Both the position numbers and the translations under genes were made by a program. From Arthrobacter sp. zg-Y1171 (GTDB lineage Bacteria > Actinomycetota > Actinomycetes > Actinomycetales > Micrococcaceae), in the NCBI RefSeq assembly GCF_025244845.1, contig NZ_CP104264.1, positions 1,798,001 through 1,862,000 on the forward strand: DNA of 64,000 bases, written 5' to 3'. Positions 46,086 to 53,898 of the stretch are shown here, in pieces; position 1 is the stretch's first letter; the number at the start of each line of letters is the position of its first letter. Under the pieces are notes generated by a model, which did no database searches, was not told the origin of the DNA, and was given only the letters and a program-made list of their open reading frames with translations.

Positions 46086-46285
46086 TTATGTCAATCCGCG
46101 CAGTCCCGGCCGAGCAGCTGATCGGGGCATTATGTCAACCCGGGAAGCTACGCCTTGCGCGGCTGGCGCCGGCTGAAAGGCGCGTGACCAGGTCACGCGG
46201 TTTCCCGGGCAGGGCAGGAGCCGAGCGGCGGTTATGTAAAGCCGTGCAGATCACCCAACCGGGTTCCCGTAGGACGTTATGTCAA
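46086..46285 (+). repeat. Two spaced pairs of TTATGT(C/A)AA around a 19-bp palindrome
   Basis: Motifs lie at 46086-46094, 46130-46138, 46232-46240 (TTATGTAAA) and 46277-46285, all on the plus strand. Spacing within each pair is 44 and 45 bp, and the first motif of each pair is followed by a similar CCG(C/T)GCAG. Between the pairs, CGCGTGACC-A-GGTCACGCG (46181-46199) is a perfect palindrome. Confidence 0.8.
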
Positions 46286-46556
46286 CTGAGTACGCGGCGG
46301 CGCATCGGGCGCCAAGGGGACGGAAACCGTCGGACCTGGTCAGCCGGTTTTGGGGCCCCCAGCCGTTGGCGGCCTTTCAGTACGGGACAGCATCCACGGC
46401 GCCGGAGCCTGCGCGGAAAACGACGGACGCTGGTAATGTCCGGAAAATGCGGCGAAAACGGGGGATTAGCGGGTAATCGGGGCCGGATGGACGATTGGGG
46501 AATATCTGTGGTTTACGCCACTTCCGGCACCCCGTTAATAACGCCGATAATCTACA

Positions 46557-46565
46557 TTATGTCAA
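46557..46565 (+). repeat. Fifth TTATGTCAA motif
   Basis: Same orientation as the four copies upstream, ending in TTATGTCAACT like the copy at 46277. It follows the AT-richer patch and has no partner at 45 bp. Confidence 0.7.
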
Positions 46566-46745
46566 CTAGCGTTGAGAAGGGGGTCCCCCGGGGCGGGTTC
46601 CCCGGCCCGGAGGGCCAGGCTCGCACGGAAACCGTCCTACACCCACAAACGGCGGCTTGATAGACAAGCGGCTGACCGAATTCCGGATTCCCGGGCCGAC
46701 TCTCCGGCAGCATCCATGCCTCACGACGGACGCCGGTCCGTTCCG

Positions 46746-46802
46746 CTTGTGTACAGCTGATGCTGTCTGGATCGCCCGCAGGCAGCATCAGCTGTACACA
46801 AG
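46746..46802. repeat. Perfect 20-bp inverted repeat with 17-bp loop
   Basis: CTTGTGTACAGCTGATGCTG (46746-46765) and its exact reverse complement (46783-46802). No T-run follows on either strand and no gene ends nearby, so a terminator is unlikely; it could be the remnant of a mobile element or a protein-binding site. Confidence 0.95.
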
Positions 46803-46949
46803 GTGCGGCTGATTCCCACAGGATCCCGAGGTTTGTGACGCATGGGGAGAAAATGAACCCTCCAGTCACATACGCCTCACTCAGTGGGACGCTGTGCGCG
46901 GCGGGACTTCCGGGTGCGCGGAGCCGAACTGACCGGGCCGGGCCCGGCC

Positions 46950-47005
46950 CACTCGCCTGGGCCTACTCTCCTGGGCCTACTCTCCTGGGCCTACTCTCCT
47001 GGGCC
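46950..47005. repeat. Four tandem 14-bp units at a gene 3' end
   Basis: Copies of TACTCTCCTGGGCC (first copy diverged). A fifth, degraded unit (47006-47019) contains the CTA that is the minus-strand stop codon of the methyltransferase gene. Confidence 0.9.
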
Positions 47006-47011
47006 ACTCCC

Positions 47012-47842
47012 CTAGGCGCGCCGCGCCGTGACCAGCCAGTACTCCCAGTCCATGGCCGTGTTGCCCGTGCCGGCGCTGAACCGGCTCGCCAGTTCCAGCA
47101 GTTCCTGATCCAGTGCTGCAGCGCGGTCCGGGCTGTCCCCGAGCGATTTGTACACGGCGATGGTGGGACCGTAGTTCGCTTTGAAAAAGCCCAGGAATTC
47201 CTCCGGCGTCGCGAACCGGTCAACACGAAGGGTCCGGCGTTCGGCGGTGAAATTCCGCACCTTGCCCGCCAGGAGAGACTCCACATGCTCGGGGTTTCCC
47301 CACAACGGCGGCGGCTCCGCTCCGGGAGGCGGAGGCGGCGCGTACGGCTTCATGGCGGCGAACATGCGCCCGATGAATCCTTCCGGGGTCCAGTTGATCA
47401 GCCCGATCCTTCCGCCGGGCCGGCACACACGCACCATTTCCGACGCCGCCGGCCCGTGGTGCGGAGCGAACATCACTCCGACGCAGGAGATCACCGCGTC
47501 GAAGGAGCCGTCCGCGAACGGAAGCGATTCGGCGTCGGCCACCACCCAGTTCAGGTACGCACCCCGGGACTGCGCTATCCGTTTGCCCGATTCTAGGAGT
47601 TCCGGTGTCAGGTCCGAGGCTGTCACGGCGGCGCCGGTCTCCGCCGCCGGAATTGCTGCGTTGCCCGTACCCGCCGCGATGTCCAAGACCTCATCCCGGT
47701 CCGTAACACCGCAGGCCTCCACCAGCACCGGTCCCAGGCCGGGAATGATCTCGCTGGCCACGGCCGGATAGTTCCCGAGCGCCCATACCGCCCGGAGCTT
47801 CGCCTTCAGTTCCCGGTCGGGGCTGGTTTGTGTGTCCGTCAT
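47012..47842 (-). CDS. Class I SAM-dependent methyltransferase
   Basis: 276 residues from ATG 47842 (a GTG lies 9 nt upstream). Rossmann methyltransferase of the UbiE-like type: VLDIAAGTGNAAIPAAE (motif I), ASDLTPELL, and DAVISCVGVMFAPH. The C-terminal part (PPPPGAEPPPLWGNPEHV) is common in actinobacterial small-molecule methyltransferases. The substrate is unknown. It lies 61 nt downstream of the BTAD regulator gene on the same strand. The stop is within a degraded tandem repeat unit. Confidence 0.85.
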   Translation of the reverse strand: MTDTQTSPDRELKAKLRAVWALGNYPAVASEIIPGLGPVLVEACGVTDRDEVLDIAAGTGNAAIPAAETGAAVTASDLTPELLESGKRIAQSRGAYLNWVVADAESLPFADGSFDAVISCVGVMFAPHHGPAASEMVRVCRPGGRIGLINWTPEGFIGRMFAAMKPYAPPPPPGAEPPPLWGNPEHVESLLAGKVRNFTAERRTLRVDRFATPEEFLGFFKANYGPTIAVYKSLGDSPDRAAALDQELLELASRFSAGTGNTAMDWEYWLVTARRA

Positions 47843-47902
47843 GATCCTCACGTCCTTGCGTTTGAGGGGCTTGCATTGCGCCCCTTGTGCTGCCTGACCC
47901 CG

Positions 47903-49717
47903 TCAGTGTCCGATCCCGGCGTGTGCGGTGCCGTGTGCAAGGCCGGCAAGGTCAGCCCGCAGCCGGGGATTGGTGATGCGGGCGGCCAGCAGCGGAATAG
48001 CCGTTTCCACGGCCGAGTCCCCCAGCGCCGCCCGGAAGGAATAGGCCCGGACGGTGAGCTCGTCGTGCCCGTAGCGGCTGGACAACTCGCTGAGCTCCCG
48101 TGCGTACACGAGTGCCAGCGGGGGATCCGAATGCAGCGCAACCGTGCAGGCGAATTCCAGGTTCCGTCCCCGGAACCAGCGGTACCAGGGGTCGGGGCGC
48201 AGCCCGCGGCGGATCCACTCTCCCGCAGCAGCCCGGTCGCCGGCAGCCAGCAGGACCCGGGCCTTGGCCTGGAACGCCGAGTCCAGATAACAGCGGTCCC
48301 CGAACGCCTCGGCCAGCGCGACCGCGTGGTCGGCCAGCTCCGCCGCTTCCACCGAAGCGCCGGAAAGCAGATATGCCTCGCTTCTCAGGGCCTCCACCAG
48401 CGGTCGGAACGCGGTCCAGTGCTCACTCGCGAGGAGCATCAGGGACGCGTCCAGTTCCTCAGCGGCGGTGCCGTGCTGCCCGGTCAGCAGGTATAGCCGG
48501 CCCAGCATGGCACGGGCGAACGCCGCCTGCCGGAGGTTGCCGCCGTCGGTACTCAGGCCCGTCGATGTGGCCAGCGCTTCGGCGGCCGCGGGATAGTCAG
48601 CGGTATCGGTGGCCAGCATTCCGCGGACGCCCAACACCCTGGCCGTTTCGTCCGCCAGTCCGGCCGCCGACGCCAACGCCAACGCCCGGGCCAGCCAGCG
48701 AATCCCGCTCGCCGGGAAGCCGCGCTGCACGGCGAGGAATCCCAGTTCCCGGTACGCGGCAGCCTGCACGGCAGGACTGCCGTCCGGCCCGGAGAGGGAC
48801 ACCACGCGGTGCAGCAGGTCGGCGACCTCGGCGCCGCGGCCGCCGGCACCGTGGATCAGGGCTCCCGCCAGGGCCAGAAGTGCCTCGGCCTGCAGCTGGC
48901 GGTTCCGGGTCCGTTCGGCCAGGCCGCCGGCCACCCGCAGGTGCGCCAACGCGGGCGTGGCGGCACCGGCGGCGAGGCAGGACGCGGCCGCTTCCAGATA
49001 GGACCTGACCGCGACGGCGGTGGCCGGCAGGGCACTGATCCTGACATCCGGGGCGGCCAGGGCCTGCTGGACTTCAGCGGGCATGCCCAGGCCAAGGTGT
49101 TCGGCAAAAAGGCGGGTGCACCGGGCGGCCTGGTCCCGGGCTCCGCTGCGGTCCCCGACGGCCAGGAGGGCGCGGACAAGCAGGGCATGGAAGTCACCGT
49201 TCAGCGGGTCCAGGCGAACGGCCTGCCCGGCGAACTTCACGGCACTGCCGGTATCGCCGTCGGCGAGGGCAGCCAACCCCTTTTCGTAGGCCGCTGTTTC
49301 AACGAAGTGCCGCAGCCGGTGACGTTCCACGGTCAGCCAGGTATCGAAGCCGGGGCAGTCAGCGAACTCCAGCCGCTCAAGGAGTTCGGCGGACGCGGTG
49401 TCCGCTGACCAAGGTGCGGCGGTATCGGCGTCGCAGGACGACGACGGCGGCAGCCGCAGGATCAGCGGGTCGCCCTGCAGCACCGAGCCCGGGCCCAGCA
49501 CGCGGCGCAGATCCGACAGGTGCCAGCGCAGCGCCCCGAGCGGATCCCCGGCATCGGGAAACAGCATCGCGGCCAGCTGGCCGCGCGGAGTGGGAATGCG
49601 GTGCAGCAGCAGATAGGTGAGCAGCCCCCAACCCTTCCGGCCACGGGGCTGCCTCCCGTCACCGGCTGGGCACTCGATCGACGGCGGCCCCATGAGGCGC
49701 ACCCTAATCCCGGCCAT
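47903..49717 (-). CDS. BTAD-domain transcriptional regulator (AfsR/SARP-like)
   Basis: 604 residues from ATG 49717, which lies 7 nt after TACAGT on the minus strand; a longer frame upstream has no signal. The N-terminus is an OmpR-like winged helix (GRKGWGLLTYLLLHRIPTPR, LRWHLSDLRRVLG), followed by a bacterial transcriptional activation domain (residues about 95-240, NGDFHALLVRALLAVGDRSGA). The remaining ~360 residues are Ala/Leu-rich helical repeats resembling TPRs. There is no NB-ARC ATPase, unlike AfsR. Its target is unknown; the neighbouring methyltransferase is a candidate. Confidence 0.85.
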   Translation of the reverse strand: MAGIRVRLMGPPSIECPAGDGRQPRGRKGWGLLTYLLLHRIPTPRGQLAAMLFPDAGDPLGALRWHLSDLRRVLGPGSVLQGDPLILRLPPSSSCDADTAAPWSADTASAELLERLEFADCPGFDTWLTVERHRLRHFVETAAYEKGLAALADGDTGSAVKFAGQAVRLDPLNGDFHALLVRALLAVGDRSGARDQAARCTRLFAEHLGLGMPAEVQQALAAPDVRISALPATAVAVRSYLEAAASCLAAGAATPALAHLRVAGGLAERTRNRQLQAEALLALAGALIHGAGGRGAEVADLLHRVVSLSGPDGSPAVQAAAYRELGFLAVQRGFPASGIRWLARALALASAAGLADETARVLGVRGMLATDTADYPAAAEALATSTGLSTDGGNLRQAAFARAMLGRLYLLTGQHGTAAEELDASLMLLASEHWTAFRPLVEALRSEAYLLSGASVEAAELADHAVALAEAFGDRCYLDSAFQAKARVLLAAGDRAAAGEWIRRGLRPDPWYRWFRGRNLEFACTVALHSDPPLALVYARELSELSSRYGHDELTVRAYSFRAALGDSAVETAIPLLAARITNPRLRADLAGLAHGTAHAGIGH

Positions 49718-49855
49718 GCACCACACTGTAGGACCCGGTCCGGCGGGCCGAAAGGCCGGGACGCAACCAGACAGGCGGCATCGCCGCCGTCGGCTGAACG
49801 GCTGCTGGCACTGAGGCGGCCCCCGCACTCCGGCGCCAGGAAAATTCTTCTCTGC

Positions 49856-49885
49856 TGTCGATATCCATCCTGCCCGTTCGACGTC
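49856..49885 (+). promoter_or_regulatory. Putative ECF42-type promoter of the DGPF-sigma operon
   Basis: TGTCGA (49856-49861) followed after 17 nt by CGACGTC (49879-49885) matches the motif reported for ECF42 sigma factors (TGTCGA at -35; CGA/TC at -10), as recalled. It lies 54 nt before the DGPF gene start, as expected for autoregulation. Confidence 0.6.
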
Positions 49886-49938
49886 ATAGTAGGAGGCGCA
49901 TCAGCACCTTCCATAAAACAAGCAGCAAGGAGAGTGCC

Positions 49939-50382
49939 ATGAAGTACATGTTCATCATGCGGGCCACCGACGAGGCGCTGCAGGCGTCCAAGGCCATCCC
50001 GTTTGAGCAGATCATCAACCAGATGGGTGCCTACAACGAATCGATGATCAATGCCGGAGTGATGATCGGAGGCGAAGGCCTGGCGGACGTCTCCGAGGGC
50101 AGCGGGTTGGTGGTGGATTTCTCCGAGGATCCGCCGCTGGTCACCGACGGCCCCTACGGCGAAACCCACGAACTCTTCAACGGATTCTGGATTGTGCAGG
50201 TGGGCTCCCGTGAGGAGGCCGCGGAGTGGGCCAGCCGTGCGCCGCTTGGCCCCGGGTCCAAACTCGAGGTCCGGCGCGTGAATGAAGCCGACGATTTCGC
50301 CGACTTTGCGGACAACGAATACATCCGGAAGGAAGAGCTGTGGCGTCAGGAAGAGGAGAACCTGAACGCGGAGAACAGATAG
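49939..50382 (+). CDS. YCII-related DGPF-domain protein
   Basis: 147 residues. MKYMFIMRATDEAL at the N-terminus, VTDGPYGETHE (the DGPF-type motif) and GFWIVQVGSREEAAEWA are family hallmarks. These small ferredoxin-like-fold proteins are encoded next to ECF42 sigma factors, as here, and are among their main targets; their biochemical role is unknown. AAGGAG precedes the ATG. The C-terminus ends in an acidic helix. Confidence 0.92.
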   Translation: MKYMFIMRATDEALQASKAIPFEQIINQMGAYNESMINAGVMIGGEGLADVSEGSGLVVDFSEDPPLVTDGPYGETHELFNGFWIVQVGSREEAAEWASRAPLGPGSKLEVRRVNEADDFADFADNEYIRKEELWRQEEENLNAENR

Positions 50383-50384
50383 CC

Positions 50385-51632
50385 GTGGATTCCGCGGCAG
50401 CAGTCCGGGGACGCCTCGATGCCCTGTGGCGCATCGAAGGCGCCCGGATTGTGGCCGCCCTGGCCCGGGTGACCGGCGACGTCGGCCTTGCCGAGGACGC
50501 CGCGCAGGACGCCGTCGCCGAGGCCCTGGCCTCATGGAGCGGAACCGGCATTCCCCGCAACCCCGGTGCCTGGATCAGTACGGTGGCCAAACGCCGGGCC
50601 ATCGACAGGTGGCGGCGGGCCGAGCGGCTTCAGGACCGCTACGAGATGCTGGCACGCCGGGCGCAGGACGAGGCAGCCCCGGAGTGGGACCCGCTGCCCG
50701 ATGATGTGCTTCGGCTGCTGTTCACGGCCTGCCATCCGGTGCTCTCCACGGAGGCACAGATTGCCTTGACCCTGCGGGTGGTGGGGTCGCTGCGCACCGA
50801 CGAAATTGCCCGGCTGTTCCTGGTCCCCACAGCCACAGTGCAGCAGCGCATTGTCCGGGCCCGGAAAACCCTGGCGGCGGCCAGGGTTCCCTTTGAACCG
50901 CCGGAGCCCAATGAGTGGACGCCGCGGCTGCGCGGGGTGCTGCATGTCATCTACCTGATGTTCACCGAAGGGTGCGCGGCGACCAGCGGCGAGAACTGGA
51001 CCCGGCCGGACCTGGCGAACGAAGCGCTGCGGATCGGAAGGGTCCTCGCCGGGCTGGTCCCCCGGGTACCGGAAGCACACGCGCTCGTGGCCCTGATGGA
51101 ATTCTCCGCCTCCCGCTTCGCCGCCCGCACCGGTCCCGGCGGTGCGCCCGTCCTGCTGGCGGACCAGGACCGCACCCGCTGGGACCGGGCGCAGATCCAC
51201 CGCGGCGCCGCCGGCCTTGCCCGTGCCGACGGGCTGTCGGAGGAACTCGGCCGCGCACGCGGGAGCTATGCCCTGCAGGCCGCTATCGCGCAGTGCCACG
51301 CCACGGCCGCACGGCCCGGGCTCACGGACTGGCCCCGCATCGTGCTGCTCTACGAAGCACTGGGGCGGCTCTCCCCCGGTCCCGTGGTTGAACTGAACCG
51401 GGCGGTGGCAGTGTCCATGGCGACAGGCCCGGAAGCTGCCTTGGCCATCGTGGACCGCCTGGCGGCCGAAGGTGCACTGCGGGGATCCCATCTGTTGCCC
51501 AGTGTGCGGGCCGAGCTGCTGGCAAGGCTCGGCCGGACAGAGGAGGCCCGGGCCGAATTTTCCGCTGCCGCAGCCCTGGCCCGGAACCGCCGCGAACGGG
51601 AGGTGCTCGAACGCCGGGCCGCCGCCCCCTGA
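50385..51632 (+). CDS. ECF sigma factor with C-terminal TPR-like domain (ECF42 group)
   Basis: 415 residues from GTG 50385, 2 nt after the DGPF stop. Residues 1-75 are sigma2 (VGLAEDAAQDAVAEALASW, WISTVAKRRAIDRWRR), residues about 110-165 are sigma4 (LRTDEIARLFLVPTATVQQRIVRAR), and the ~230-residue C-terminal part is a SnoaL-free, TPR-like extension (RLSPGPVVELNRAVAVSM). No anti-sigma factor is adjacent; in ECF42 the C-terminal extension is essential for activity. The inducing signal is unknown. Confidence 0.92.
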   Translation: MDSAAAVRGRLDALWRIEGARIVAALARVTGDVGLAEDAAQDAVAEALASWSGTGIPRNPGAWISTVAKRRAIDRWRRAERLQDRYEMLARRAQDEAAPEWDPLPDDVLRLLFTACHPVLSTEAQIALTLRVVGSLRTDEIARLFLVPTATVQQRIVRARKTLAAARVPFEPPEPNEWTPRLRGVLHVIYLMFTEGCAATSGENWTRPDLANEALRIGRVLAGLVPRVPEAHALVALMEFSASRFAARTGPGGAPVLLADQDRTRWDRAQIHRGAAGLARADGLSEELGRARGSYALQAAIAQCHATAARPGLTDWPRIVLLYEALGRLSPGPVVELNRAVAVSMATGPEAALAIVDRLAAEGALRGSHLLPSVRAELLARLGRTEEARAEFSAAAALARNRREREVLERRAAAP

Positions 51633-51703
51633 GATGTCAGCTGTGCCACACCCGTTGGTAGAGTCCAGGGAACGCATAAACGCCGCATACCCGAAGGACC
51701 GCT

Positions 51704-53371
51704 TTGACCGCTTCCGCACAGCCGTTCCACGCCGACCCGATGAAGGATCCGCACTGGTGGCGGCAGGCCGCCGTCTACCAGATCTATCCGCGCAGCTTCT
51801 CGGATTCGAACGCAGACGGCCTCGGTGACCTGCCCGGCATCACGACCAAGGTTCCGTACCTTGCGCAGCTGGGGGTCGACGCCGTCTGGCTGAGCCCGTT
51901 CTACCCCTCGGCGCTCGCCGACGGCGGGTACGACGTCGACGACTACCGCGCCGTCGATCCGCGCCTGGGCGGCCTGGACGACTTCGATGACCTTGCCGCG
52001 GCACTGCACTCCGGCGGCATCAAACTGATCGTGGACATCGTCCCGAACCACTCCTCCAACCGCCACGCCTGGTTCCAGGAAGCGCTGGCGTCCCCCAAGG
52101 GCTCCCCGGCCCGCAACCGGTACATCTTCCGGGACGGAACAGGACCCGGCGGAAGCCTGCCGCCCTCGGACTGGCAGTCCGTCTTCGGCGGCAGCGCCTG
52201 GGAGCAGGTGCCGGACGGGCAGTGGTACCTGCACCTGTTCGCCCCGGAACAGCCCGATTTCAACTGGGAGAACCCCGAGGTGCGCGCGGAGTTCCTCACC
52301 ACCCTGCGCTTCTGGTCCGACCGCGGTGTGGACGGCTTCCGGATCGATGTGGCCCACGCACTGGCGAAGGACCTTACCGAGCCCCTGGCAGCCAGTGCCG
52401 AGCTGACGCCGGAAGGTGACGGTGTCGACGGCGGCCACCCGTTCTGGGACCGTGACGAGGTCCACCAAATCTATGCCGAGTGGCGGAAGCTGTTCAACGA
52501 GTACGATCCTCCGCGCACGGCGGTTGCCGAGGCCTGGGTGCATGCCTCGCGCCGCGGGCGGTACGCCAGTCCCGAAGGCCTGGGCCAGGCGTTCAACTTC
52601 GACCTGCTCCAGGCGGACTTCGATGCCGCCCGGTTCCGGGAGGTCATCACTGCCAACCTGGACCAGGCCGCTGCCACCGGAGCCTCCTCCACCTGGGTGC
52701 TGTCCAACCACGACGTCGTCCGGCACGCCACGCGGTACGGCCTGCCGCCCGCTCCGGCAGGGAGTAAAAAAGGACAGGACGGAAAAGCGTGGGTCTTCTC
52801 GGGCGGCACCGAACCGGCGCTGGACCGTGAGCTGGGCCTGCGCCGGGCGCGGGCCGCCACGCTGCTGATGCTCGCGCTGCCGGGTTCGGCCTACCTGTAC
52901 CAGGGGGAGGAACTGGGCCTGCACGAAGTGGCGGACATCCCGGACGCAGACCGGCAGGATCCAACGTTCCACCGCAACGCGGGTGTGGACAAGGGCCGTG
53001 ACGGGTGCCGGGTACCCCTGCCCTGGACCGCGGAAGGCCCGTCCTTCGGCTTCGGCACCGGTGCCGCCCATCTGCCCCAGCCCGGCGACTTCGCGCGGGC
53101 TGCCGTCTCCGCCCAGGAGCAGGACGGGGACTCGACCCTGAATTTCTACCGCCGTGCCTTGGAGCTGCGCGGAAAGCAGCAGGGTCCGGAGGAACTGCTC
53201 TGGGTCCGGAGCGCGGCTACCGTGCTGCACTTCCAACGGCCCGGCGGGTGGCAGAGCATCACCAACTTCGGCGACGCAGCCATCGAACTGCCGGAAGGAT
53301 CCGTGCTGCTCAGCAGCGGCGCACTCGAGGGCGGCCTGCTGCCGCCCGACACCACCGCCTGGCTGGCCTAG
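51704..53371 (+). CDS. Alpha-glucosidase / oligo-1,6-glucosidase (GH13)
   Basis: 555 residues, a (beta/alpha)8 hydrolase. Start TTG at 51704, 6 nt after GAAGGA. Catalytic residues are Asp215 (GFRIDVAH, nucleophile), Glu276 (AVAEAWV, acid/base) and Asp337 (LSNHDVV, stabiliser). DVDDYRAVDP and VDIVPNHSS are conserved GH13 regions. It should cleave terminal alpha-linked glucose from short oligosaccharides in the cytoplasm; there is no signal peptide. A TAGAGT (51659) is a plausible -10. Confidence 0.92.
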   Translation: MTASAQPFHADPMKDPHWWRQAAVYQIYPRSFSDSNADGLGDLPGITTKVPYLAQLGVDAVWLSPFYPSALADGGYDVDDYRAVDPRLGGLDDFDDLAAALHSGGIKLIVDIVPNHSSNRHAWFQEALASPKGSPARNRYIFRDGTGPGGSLPPSDWQSVFGGSAWEQVPDGQWYLHLFAPEQPDFNWENPEVRAEFLTTLRFWSDRGVDGFRIDVAHALAKDLTEPLAASAELTPEGDGVDGGHPFWDRDEVHQIYAEWRKLFNEYDPPRTAVAEAWVHASRRGRYASPEGLGQAFNFDLLQADFDAARFREVITANLDQAAATGASSTWVLSNHDVVRHATRYGLPPAPAGSKKGQDGKAWVFSGGTEPALDRELGLRRARAATLLMLALPGSAYLYQGEELGLHEVADIPDADRQDPTFHRNAGVDKGRDGCRVPLPWTAEGPSFGFGTGAAHLPQPGDFARAAVSAQEQDGDSTLNFYRRALELRGKQQGPEELLWVRSAATVLHFQRPGGWQSITNFGDAAIELPEGSVLLSSGALEGGLLPPDTTAWLA

Positions 53372-53381
53372 TCCGGACCCG

Positions 53382-53399
53382 GGTCCCGGATCCGGGACC
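53382..53399. terminator. 18-bp palindrome after the alpha-glucosidase gene
   Basis: GGTCCCGGATCCGGGACC is perfectly self-complementary and lies 10 bp after the stop; it is GC-rich without a T-run, so its role as a terminator is uncertain. Confidence 0.4.
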
Positions 53400-53513
53400 T
53401 GTTGCGCCCGGCACCTGTTGACGGGGACGGCCGGGTGGCTAACGTGGTGGGGACGGCATTCCCGTATGCCGGCCGGTACTGATGATCAGCCCGTACCTCA
53501 AAGGAGGTCCGTC

Positions 53514-53861
53514 ATGGACCCGATCCCCGGTATCAACGTTTCAGTTCCGCCCAGCGGCCCGGGCTGTGTGGAATGCGCCGAGCAGCAGGGGTGGTGGTAC
53601 CACCTGCGCCGGTGTGCCGAATGCGGGCACATCGGCTGCTGCGACAGCTCCCCCGGGCAGCACGCCACCCTTCACGAACAGCAGTCCGGGCATCCCGTGA
53701 TCCGCAGCTTCGAACCCGGGGAGGACTGGTTCTGGAACTACGCGGAGTCCTCGGTCTTCGCGGGGCCGGAGCTCGCCCCGCCGGCCCACCACCCGAATAG
53801 CCAGTCTGTTCCCGGACCGGCTGACCGGGTGCCGCCGGACTGGCAGGAACTGCTGCATTGA
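53514..53861 (+). CDS. UBP-type zinc-finger protein
   Basis: 115 residues from ATG 53514, 7 nt after AAAGGAGG; the upstream in-frame extension is rejected. The Cys/His set CVECAEQQ, CAECGHIGCCD, HATLHEQQSGHPV corresponds to the ubiquitin-hydrolase-type zinc finger (ZnF-UBP), here in a stand-alone bacterial protein. WWYHLRRC is also typical. The eukaryotic domain binds the ubiquitin C-terminus; whether this one binds Pup or another tail is unknown. Confidence 0.85.
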   Translation: MDPIPGINVSVPPSGPGCVECAEQQGWWYHLRRCAECGHIGCCDSSPGQHATLHEQQSGHPVIRSFEPGEDWFWNYAESSVFAGPELAPPAHHPNSQSVPGPADRVPPDWQELLH

Positions 53862-53898
53862 AACGCCGGGGCGAGGCTGACAGGTCTACACTGTAAAC

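Larger units (their letters stand above)
45864..46949. other. 1.1-kb non-coding region with recombination-like repeats
   Basis: No open frame here has a start signal or recognisable protein. The part next to 45864 holds the DUF4193 promoter. The rest contains five TTATGT(C/A)AA motifs, a perfect 19-bp palindrome, a locally AT-richer patch (about 46480-46570) and a 20-bp inverted repeat, each listed separately. The 16-bp palindrome GGGCCGGGCCCGGCCC lies at 46935-46950. Confidence 0.75.

Noticed and set aside
45962-46660. 232-codon plus-strand open frame in the repeat region
   Set aside because: No Shine-Dalgarno or -10 signal at the start, no recognisable domain, and it runs through palindromes and repeated motifs, so it is treated as non-coding.
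46557-46802. Intact insertion sequence between the fifth motif and the 20-bp inverted repeat
   Set aside because: There is no transposase or recombinase frame, and the inverted repeat arms are only 17 bp apart.
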